The position numbers were made by a program, and so were the translations under genes. This document shows, piece after piece, positions 55,777 through 64,000 of a stretch of 64,000 nt of DNA. The notes beneath the pieces are model-generated. The model was not told the origin of the DNA. It worked only from the letters and a program-made list of their open reading frames with translations, and ran no database searches. The stretch covers positions 1 to 64,000 of the forward strand of contig NHNW01000075.1 in the NCBI GenBank assembly GCA_002786025.1, in the 5' to 3' direction. The stretch comes from Zasmidium citrigriseum (lineage: Eukaryota; Ascomycota; Dothideomycetes; Mycosphaerellales; Mycosphaerellaceae). Each line of letters begins with the position of its first letter. Within the stretch, counting starts at the first letter, position 1.

Positions 55777-58700
55777 ATGACGGGAAGCAATGGCACCCTC
55801 GATCCCGTTTGGGACGACATGGACAGGTTTGTGCATAATCATGTTGCCACCGAAGGAGATTGAATCCTATGTGGGTAACTAGCTAACATGCTCGTAGGAA
55901 TCTCGGCCAACTGCTAATGGCAAGTCCTCCGCGAGGTTGTATTACTGTCTCAGTTTTAATGCTCATATCTCGAGTAGATGGGATTTGAAGGAACCACGGT
56001 AACACCGCAGATTCGAGAACTGATCCAGAAGCATCACCTCGGCTCCATTCTGTTGACCGCAAAGAACCTCAAAAGTATGGCAGTAGCATTGTCATCACAT
56101 GGTGTAGATTTCCCTCACTGACACCTTATAGGCGCCGAGCAGTGCACTGAACTTGTGCTTGAGCTACAAAGAACAGCGTACGAAGCTGGCCACCCTGTGC
56201 CACTGCTCATTGGTCTTGACCAAGAAAATGGCGGTGTCAACAGTCTGTTCGATGAGATCTACATCCGCCAATATCCATCAGCGATGGGCTTGGCAGCCAC
56301 GGGCTCCAAAGACATCGCCTATGAGGTAGCCAAAGCCACCGCAGAGGAGATTGCTGCATGTGGTCTTAATCTGATGATGGGACCATGTCTGGACGTACTG
56401 ACCAACGCTCGAAATCAGCCCCTTGGTGTGCGAACAACAGGCGATGACCCTCAAGAGGTCTCAGCGTTCGGCATCGCCTTCATGAAGGGCTATAAAGAAG
56501 CCGGTGTGAGCACCATGGGTAAACATTTCCCCTCATATGGCAGTCTGGAGTTCCTAGGATCTGCGCTGGATGTTCCCACAATCACCGAGAGTCTGGAGTC
56601 TTTGAGTCTGAATGCTTTGGTGCCCTTCCGCAATGCCATTCGTGAAGGACTTGATTCGATAATGGTCGGTGGCTGTGCCATGTCTTCAGCAGGTCTGAAT
56701 GTGATGCACGCCTGCTTATCAGAGCAGGTCGTCAACGACCTGCTTCGCAACGACCTTCACTTTGATGGCGTAGTCATCTCTGATTGTTTGGAGATGGAGG
56801 CATTAAGCCACAACATTGGCGTCGGTGGCGGCACAGTCATGGCCATTAACGCTGGTTGTGATATCGTCCTACTCTGCCGTTCGTTCCAACACCAACAGGA
56901 AGCCATCTCCGGCTTCAAACTGGGTCTTGAGAATGCCATGATTACGAAAGATAGGATCAAGCAGTCGTTGCATCGAGTACTCGACATGAAAGCGAGATGC
57001 ACAACCTGGGAGAAGGCTCTCAACCCGCCCGGTGTCAGCCTACTGTCCAACCTACAGCCTTCACATACGACACTCTCGACCAAAGCCTACAACTCCTCCA
57101 TCACGGTTGTGCGGGATAAGAACCGACTGCTACCACTCACAAACATCATGGAGCCCGAGGATGAACTTCTTCTCTTAACTCCGCTTGTCAAGCCTTTAGT
57201 CGCATCTGCCGCCGCAAAAGCATTGTCAGAGCAGGCAAGCAACGGTACTCCAGAGCCAGCAATCTGGGACCGCAGTGCTTCTGTCATGAGCGGTGAGCGT
57301 GTCTTCCGCGAACTGGGCAGATCACTTGCCAGACAACGAAGTGGTCGGGTTCTGCACACTTCTTATACCGCCAATGGCGTGAGACCTCAGCACGAGAATC
57401 TAATCAACCGCGCGAGCGCCATCATTATCGTCACGGCTGACGCGAACCGGAATCTGTATCAGCATGGCTTTACAAAGCACGTCTCGATGATCTGCAACAT
57501 GCAATACACGTCCAGTGGCGAGAAGCGAGAAAAGCCACTGGTCGTCGTGGCTGTCAGCTCCCCTTACGACTTCGCGATGGATCAGAGCATCGGCACCTAT
57601 ATCTGCACCTACGACTTCACCGAAACGGCCTTGATGTCCCTGGTCAAAGTGCTTTATGGCGACTTCACAGCTGCAGGTGCATTACCAGGATCAATCAGCC
57701 AGAGCCAGAAACTATCACAATCCAAGCAGCACTGGCTTGTGGAGTCTTTCAACGAAGAGCGTGATTCGAACGGCTTGGATGTGCTAATCAAATCTGTCGT
57801 GGACGGCAACACCCCGGGACTGCATTCTGAGCTGGCCAGCGCTACCTCCAACTCATTCCTGCTTCACAATCCAGACATCCTCGAAGCACATTATGTTGTG
57901 AGGAACAGCAGCACACAGGCTCTCTACGGATTCTGTGCTACCTACTTCTTCAAGACTACCGGCACTGGTGTGATGTCTGCTATCTTTGTCGATCCAAGCC
58001 GCAGAAAGCTCTCTATCGGGCACTCCCTACACAATCGTGCGATCCGAACGCTGATGCAACGAGAGGGCGTCAAACGCTTCCAACTGGGATCTCGACTTCC
58101 GAGTATATACCTTGGCATTCCAACAGGGCATGGTGGCGAGCGAAAGCGTCTCCGATCTTGGTTCGCCGCCTTGGGTTGGAACACAGCACTCTCAAGAGCG
58201 GTCTGCAGTATGGTCGCTCGCAATCTGTCTACTTGGGCACCTCCAGACGGCATGGCCAAGAGTCTACAGAGCGCTGGCGTTGACTTTGATCTTGTCTATG
58301 GTTGGGATTACGCCGGGCCAGTGCTCGATCACATCAAGACGAACCACAGACAAGGCCTCGCCGAAGTCTACAAGATGGCACTAGCAGACGCATCAGCATG
58401 CGGGATCATTCGTGCGAAGCGACCCGAAGATGGCTCTCTGGTCGGTACAGTGGTGCTCTACAACATGTCCTCGCAGCTGGCCGAATTTGTGCCCAGCATG
58501 AAGGACCTGGGAGAGCTAGCTGGTGGCATCTCATCACCTGTCATCAGTCCTTCGGTCGGCGAATACTCAACACTACTGCAAGGATTGATCCTTCTCGGTA
58601 TGCGGCAGATCAAGCAACAGGGATGCAATGTTTGCGTTTTGGATTATGTAAGTCTTATCATCCTTCATACTTCACAATCAGCGCTGACGACTCGCAGATG

Positions 58701-58808
58701 GACGGCGACGGCAACTTTGACGGCCTCAGTGCCATGGGTTTCAACGTTCTGCACAATTTCGAAGAAGTCAGCTGCGATGCTGCGACTTGGACGATGGTAC
58801 CTTCGTGA
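55777..58808 (+). CDS. NGS1: Ngs1-like GH3-GNAT fusion protein (GlcNAc sensor type)
   Basis: It combines a bacterial NagZ-like GH3 domain with a GCN5-type acetyltransferase. In Candida albicans, Ngs1 senses GlcNAc and activates catabolic genes through histone acetylation. Exons are 55777-55826, 55898-55919, 55978-56074, 56132-58647 and 58698-58808; 931 aa. Exon 2 is a 22-nt microexon and intron 2 (55920-55977) starts GCAAGT. The GH3 part has LLIGLDQENGG, GPCLDV, KHFPSYGSLEFL at about 187 and VISDCLEMEAL with the nucleophile Asp at about 271. The usual KHFPGHG...DSH loop is absent, so hydrolysis may be weak or lost. The acetyltransferase region runs from about 645 to the end (SAIFVDPSRRKLSIG, then AMGFNVLHNF). 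Confidence 0.92.
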
Positions 58809-59119
58809 TTTTTTTGCGCTTTGTATGATCTGTATGACATCTTTGGATGGTGGATATACCCTACCTTTGATATTGCTACGATATGGAATGAACAGTTGTT
58901 GATGTTGAATATTTGTTCTTATTTGCATTCCCTTCATTGTACTGTTATGATTACATCTATCCCGCTCTTCTCGGAGTTGGTATAGTACATTCATTACTCT
59001 TCGCCTTCACATGCATTCCACGTCCCATGCAAAGTCTATTCCGTCGCTAGTAAACTCAATTTTGAACTTCACCTCATCATTTCTGTGCTCCTCCCGTCGT
59101 CATGATGCTCCTCACACAT
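58809..59119. other. Convergent intergenic region
   Basis: About 310 bases lie between the 3' ends of the Ngs1-like gene and the MFS transporter gene. No gene seen. Confidence 0.5.
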
Positions 59120-60934
59120 TCAACCACCACCAGCCGAAGCTTGCAACCCCATCAAACGCTCCTTCTTCATAAACGGCGCAATCAACAGCGAAACAACACC
59201 AGCCGCCGCACTCAGAGCCCAGACTCTCCCAATAGCAGAAGTCACAGCCTCCGAAGCGCCATTCTGCTGCTCCGGAGTCAAAGACTCGTAAAACGGACTA
59301 TGAGTCCCCGAGATAGCACTTCGAATCTGTTCATCGGTGAAGTTGGCGCCGGCAAAAGCTTTCGAGAGGTTGTTGAACGAGAACGTCTGGAAGACCTGGC
59401 CGGATATGACCAGAGCTATCAGCGTCGAGCCCAGCTGAGCGGTGTTCTGGAAAGCAACCACGTTAGGTACGTCTTCAGGATGGCCGTCGAGACCCCGCTT
59501 CATTGTGGCGACGGCGTAGCCGGTTTGGATTGTTAGACCGGATCCTATGGCGATTAGGACGGAGTAGCCGTATATGTTTCCTGCGCCGGTTGAGGAGTCG
59601 ACGGTCAGCATCAGCGAACCGCCGATGATCATGAAGACTCCTGTTGTGAGGTACATGATCCAGTAGTAGCCGATCTTTGGCAGAACCATTCCCGACACCA
59701 TGTTGACGGCGATGAGGACCAAGATAAATGGCAGTAGTCGCACAGCCGCCATGATCGCCGAGTCGCCGTTGGTAAATTGGAAGAAGATCGGGATGTAGTA
59801 CGTCGGCACGAACAAATTCGTCGTCGCTGCTGCAGTGCCGATGTACAACAAAATCTGAGAGCGGGAGTTCATCAGGTGGCCTGGGAAGATCCTGTTCTCC
59901 TTTGAGGTAAGGAGTGTGAAGTACTGCTGGACGATAAAGAGTGCAAGTACAGCTCCAAAGACGATCCAGGTGGCGATTGTGCGGCCGTCTTTCCATGGCC
60001 AGGCGTTGCCGGCGAAAGTGAGGACGATCGTGAAGGCGTTGACGAAGCCCATCCAGAGTAGGGCGCCGATCCAGTCGATGGCTTTGAGTTTGGGCATGAC
60101 TGGGATATTGGGTTGTTGCGAGACGGAGGGCATGTAGAGGATGTAGACAGGGGCGCAGATCGCTGCGAAAACACTGCAATGGCATTAGTATTTGGCGTGT
60201 CAACTCCTTGAAGAGATTGTACTCACAGGTTGATGTAGAATGACCATCGCCAGGTCGCAGCACTAATTGAGAAAGCGCCACCGATGACAGGTCCTAAGAT
60301 ACTCCCAAGTCCCCAGATGAATCCGACGCCGGCGATGTATGTGCCGCGCTCTTTGTTCGTCGTGCAAACTGAGAAGTAGTTGAGATTACCCAACTATGAT
60401 TTTGTCAGCACAATTCTACCAAGACGTGTGAAGAGCACTCACGTAAATGCCCGACCCACCCAGACCAGCAATGACTCGCCCAACAATTAAAGCGTTCATG
60501 TCGGGAGCCGCGCCGCAAAGTGCACTCGCAGCTTCGAAGATCAAGAAGCTGCCGATGTAGAGCCACTTCATATCGAATCGCGAGTAGAAAGATCCCATGA
60601 GCAATGTCATTGAGACGGAGCCCAGTGGAAATCCCGTTCCGACCCAGGTGAGTTGTGACACATCGTTGAACTCTTCAATGATGGCGGCTTGGATGTCTGC
60701 GGCGATAGTCGTGTCGAGGCCGTAGAGGAAGGAGCTGAGATAGAGCGAGATGCAAACGAGTGCCCATTTGTAGCCATGAACGGAGCGGGCTGGTGCCTCT
60801 TCCTCCTTTTCGTTGTGAGGAGAGGCGGTGCCTGAGGTGCTCGCCTCGGGGTCGTAGTTGTCGGGCATGTTTGTGCTCTCTTGGTCTTTCTTCTCGCTCA
60901 CGGTGCTGTCTTGTCGGTCGTACTGGTCAGGCAT
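59120..60934 (-). CDS. MFS transporter, DHA2 (14-helix) drug/metabolite efflux type
   Basis: It is a major facilitator superfamily transporter of the DHA2 drug:H+ antiporter type, in the plasma membrane. Exons are 60934-60443, 60393-60227 and 60173-59120 (introns 49 and 53 nt); 570 aa. An acidic, hydrophilic N-terminus of about 55 residues with a duplicated MPD(Q/N)YD word is followed by LYGLDTTIAADIQAAI, WVGTGFPLG, RVIAGLGGSGIY, ERGTYIAGVGFIWGLGSILGP and WRWSFYINL. Later helices follow up to MKKERLMGL. The proline-glycine motif of helix 5 (GSILGPVIGG) supports an antiporter. It lies beside the GlcNAc pair but is not of the 12-helix GlcNAc permease type, so a shared role is not implied. Confidence 0.92.
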
Positions 60935-61459
60935 GGTGTTGAGTTTGGTGGAAGGGCTTGACAGGGAGGATGAGTTGGGTGGTGAGTCTTCTCTGGCTGT
61001 TCGACCTCCATGATATACTGTAGGCCAAGCAGTCGACTATAAACACGCCGTGATGCCTTCGTCAGGAGCATCATGTCGATTGCTAATTCCTATACATCAT
61101 ACCGATGATGTGTAACCAAAGGGACACCCAAGAGTGAAATAGGCCGCTAGCGTGAAGAATGCACCGAGAGTGACAGGGGTGTGCACCGAGACGCTATTCC
61201 GGCTACGGTAGGTGCAAATGTATATCCCAAGCACTCTCTCGGTCCTGTATTTTGTCGTCCCTCGTACAAGTAAGTGGCCGAGTATCATGTGTGTTCGGTT
61301 TGGAGATGGATGGGGACATGTTGAAAGCGGCCCGAACGACAGCAAATGCATCATGGCGAAAGCGATAATGCCTTACCTTGATCTACTCCACAGTCACTGG
61401 TCATCGAGAGAGCATCATCGACTTTGTTTCGATTCGTGCCACAATCTTCGTGCTACATC
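60935..61459. other. Divergent intergenic region
   Basis: About 525 bases separate the transporter (minus) and the second P450 (plus). Small frames (61097-61354, 61212-61502) have no support. It should hold both promoters. Confidence 0.5.
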
Positions 61460-63424
61460 ATGGGTATCCCGCAAGCGTGCCGCAAAGAGTTCTACATCCT
61501 AGGTCAGCCAGATACCACGACAAAGCGAATCGATGTTGGACCTGCGCAAGGAATCGAGCATTTGAGAAAAGGCGTTGCTGCGGAATATGGAGTGGTTGTC
61601 CCAGAGGGTAAGTGTCCAGTCATGTGTTTGAACATAGGAAATTCGAACTTGGGCTGACGTGAGTTGATTGCCAGGAGTCGGGTTTCATGGCGAACATGAC
61701 AGCCTTGACACTTTTGAGGACGTCCTAGAATGTCAAGATGCGGTCGGTATCTCGGTCGATGGCAATCTTGTCAGAGATCCGCCTGGTCCTAAAGGCCTTC
61801 CATTCGTGGGTAACTACTTCGAGATCTATCCAGACCACTTGGGCAATACCGCTCGCTTGCACAGCCAAATGGGAAACGTGGTCCAGACGAACATCCTTGG
61901 CCGTCGGAGCTATCAGACGAACGATCCTCGAGTCGCCTCTGTGGTCTTTGCGGAGGATGGAAACTTCACAAAGGCGCCATCGCAGCCTGGACATCCTTTA
62001 TATGGCCTGCGAGATCAGTCGTCTCTATTTCTCTGCGATACATCTGCAGCCGCGTTCAAGGTCTCACACAAGTTTGTGCCGCCATCGATGTCTCCCAAAG
62101 CCGTCAAGCACTATTCGCCAGCCGTTCAACAGAGGGTACGAGATGCGTTCACCGTCTTCGATGCCCTAGAAGAGCAAGGAAAGGCCTTCAATGTCTACCA
62201 TTATATGATGAAAATGGCGGGCCAAGTCATCTGCGAATTAGTTCTTGGCTGGGACGTCAAGCACTTCTCTGCTGTCGACGCACCTGTTCACGAGATCATC
62301 TCGACATTGGCGAAGTATCTCTCGCTTAATCGCAAAGTGCAGACGAAAGGCGACTGGTATCAGTATCTGCCCTTTGGGGACCCCGCGGAGCTCTCTCGGG
62401 TGAGGAAACATCTCTACAACCTGGTTGAAGCGGCGGTCGAAGGCAGCAAGCGCGGTGGCAGCAAAGACCTCCCGATTCATTCTGCAGCTCTAGGTACGTA
62501 TCGCCGAGCATGTCTTCGACTGAGACATCTCGCCAGGCAACGCCGGGTACTGAGGCATCGAGGTGCGTTTGTGCTTGTCGACCAGAGATGTCCTGTTCGA
62601 GAGACTGCAATCATTTTCCACGAACAGCACCTGCTAACGGTCTTGCAGAGGCAAGCTCAATCGTCGATTATCTGGCCAGAGCCACCGATGACAAGGGCGA
62701 AAAGCTTCCACATGAGTATATCCTGAGCAACACTATTGCATTGCTCGGAGCTGGCTTCGTCACCTCATCATCTTTTCTGTCGTGGCTGCTTTTCGCTCTC
62801 GTAAATTATCCTGGCGAGCAGCAAAAGCTTCTCCAAGAGCTTGTCGATGTACTGCCCGCTGAAGCGTTTGAGCCCGACCCGGTCACTGGTCCGCCGGATG
62901 TCACTCCGTTCTTGACCTACGAGGCAATCCAGCAGATGACCCACTTGGATCACTTCGTCAAGGAGACACAAAGACTGCATTCTCCTTCATTCCAGCCAGC
63001 CCGCAACACAGTTCGGGAGTGCATCGTACCTGGAGGCTATCGGATTCCGGCCGACTCGATCATAACACCCGCTATGCCACAACTGCACACCAACTCAGAG
63101 TACTGGGCAGATCCTCATCAGTTCCGTCCGGATCGCTGGGCTTCAGATACTGAGCACGGCGAGAAGCGGCACAAGAGCGCCTATGTACCGTTCGCGGCGG
63201 GTCCCAGAGGATGTGTCGGGTTCAATCTGGCCTTGCTGGAGGTCAAAATCGTGCTAGCAGCGTGGGTTGCGAGATATTACACAGCCAATGCGGGCGAAGA
63301 GCCCGTCATGTACGATCCGGAATTCCTGGTGGTGAGGCCGATGAACTTCTATGCCAGCGCTGCGAAGAGGACTGCTTGGCCGAAGCCATCCGCCGAGATG
63401 AGAGTCCATGGTGACGAATGCTAA
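61460..63424 (+). CDS. Cytochrome P450 with an N-terminal extension
   Basis: It is a haem-thiolate monooxygenase of a fungal group without a recognisable membrane anchor. Exons are 61460-61607, 61675-62493 and 62649-63424 (introns 67 and 155 nt); 580 aa. Residues 1 to about 80 form a separate hydrophilic module (EFYILGQPDTTTKRIDVG, then LRKGVAAEYGVVVPEG, then AVGISVDG). The P450 start is PPGPKGLPFVGNYFEIYPDH at about 85. The I-helix reads GAGFVTSSS (about 353), where AGxDT is usual, so the acid before the Thr is missing. ExxR is ETQR (about 428), and the haem loop is FAAGPRGCVGFNLA (about 503). Start ATG 61460 is chosen because it opens the conserved module. Confidence 0.88.
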
Positions 63425-64000
63425 GACTGTAAAGTGGACTTCAGATGCTTGGGATGAAATGTTTGATGGGATCGCGCCGACGCGAGACTCGAGAAAGATC
63501 GACCGCGTCGCTTAGTAATGGCTGGCTGGCGCGCTTGGCACGTGTAAAAATAGAGTTCGGCACTAACTTAGGCCGAGAGTGAGTGAATGACAATGTTGAG
63601 CAAATGAACTCCATCGCTAGGAAAGCGACGACTGGGCATTGTGTTCTAAGAAGATAGATTGACTGGCCAAGTTCGATCGTCGTTTGTGCAGCATTTCACT
63701 TGCCGGAATATGCAGGCATCGTTTGGCATTCTGTCAATTTTTGAGCTGCGAGATAAGCACCTGCAGCACACGGCATTCGCGAGTCAGTCTTGCAGCTCAG
63801 TCCAGATGTATGCGCATCTTTTATTCTTTGTGGTAGGTTCAAATTCTCGTCCATCAAGGCGCTAGAATGCCGAGTTGAATTGTTGAGTGTAACAGCAAAG
63901 CACGGAGGGAAGAGATGTCCGTTTCATCTAGTCAAATTGTGAAAGTTATACACAGCTGATTCGTCAACAGCCATTGACCTAATGTATCCGTGATCTCTCG
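63425..64000. other. Intergenic region at the window end
   Basis: About 575 bases follow the P450. The frame 63659-63865 has no domain. No gene, repeat or RNA gene is seen. Confidence 0.5.

Noticed and set aside
59120..60934. MFS gene as the GlcNAc permease of the neighbouring pair
   Set aside because: Its motifs and length fit the 14-helix DHA2 efflux group, not the 12-helix permease type.

Overview
This is a nuclear fragment of a filamentous ascomycete. The genes are short-exon/short-intron (introns about 47-73 nt with GTRAGT...CTRAC...YAG). The families are typical of Pezizomycotina: cutinase, GH76, fungal O-methyltransferase, SAT4-type membrane protein, fungal P450s, Sch9 kinase and an Ngs1-type GH3-GNAT fusion. 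The left third has been destroyed by repeat-induced point mutation (RIP): CpA and TpG are nearly absent and TpA is enriched, so Trp, Gln and Cys codons have become stops or Tyr. A dothideomycete is my best guess; that is an inference from gene style and was not tested.

Layout. (1) 1-20100 is a RIP-degraded repeat block. It holds a Ty3/Gypsy element on the minus strand (gag about 9.9 kb, protease 7.9, RT 6.5, RNase H 5.6, integrase 4.5). A hAT transposase fossil (12.2-13.3 kb, minus) lies between two 344-bp inverted repeats (11804-12147 and 16033-16375). A second, deleted Gypsy copy on the plus strand has a protease-like part (16.4-16.9 kb) and a chromodomain (17.6-17.85 kb). An intron-rich fossil gene lies at 18.4-20.05 kb, minus. 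(2) 20100 onward is normal, gene-dense sequence. First come secreted or accessory genes: cutinase, O-methyltransferase, GH76, an extended SDR reductase, an SGNH esterase and a secreted protein with a repeated Cys domain. (3) 31.6-36.8 kb is a tandem array of four paralogues with an LPxELRNxxY F-box-like start; one may be frameshifted and one is N-terminally truncated. (4) 37-46 kb holds a DUF3112-like membrane protein with an apparent frame break, the Sch9-like AGC kinase with a C2 domain, and a SAT4-like membrane protein. (5) 47-53 kb holds a P450, an F-box/LRR-like protein and an ADCK2/Cqd1-like mitochondrial ABC1 kinase. (6) 53.6-58.8 kb is a divergent N-acetylglucosamine pair: GlcNAc-6-phosphate deacetylase and an Ngs1-like GH3-GNAT protein. 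(7) 59-63.4 kb holds a DHA2 MFS transporter and a P450 with an unusual N-terminal extension.

The genes do not form one pathway. Visible functional groupings are the GlcNAc catabolism/sensing pair, the paralogue array, and secreted wall/cuticle hydrolases beside the repeat block. Exon coordinates were derived by hand from splice signals and frame continuity; no alignment or database search was run.
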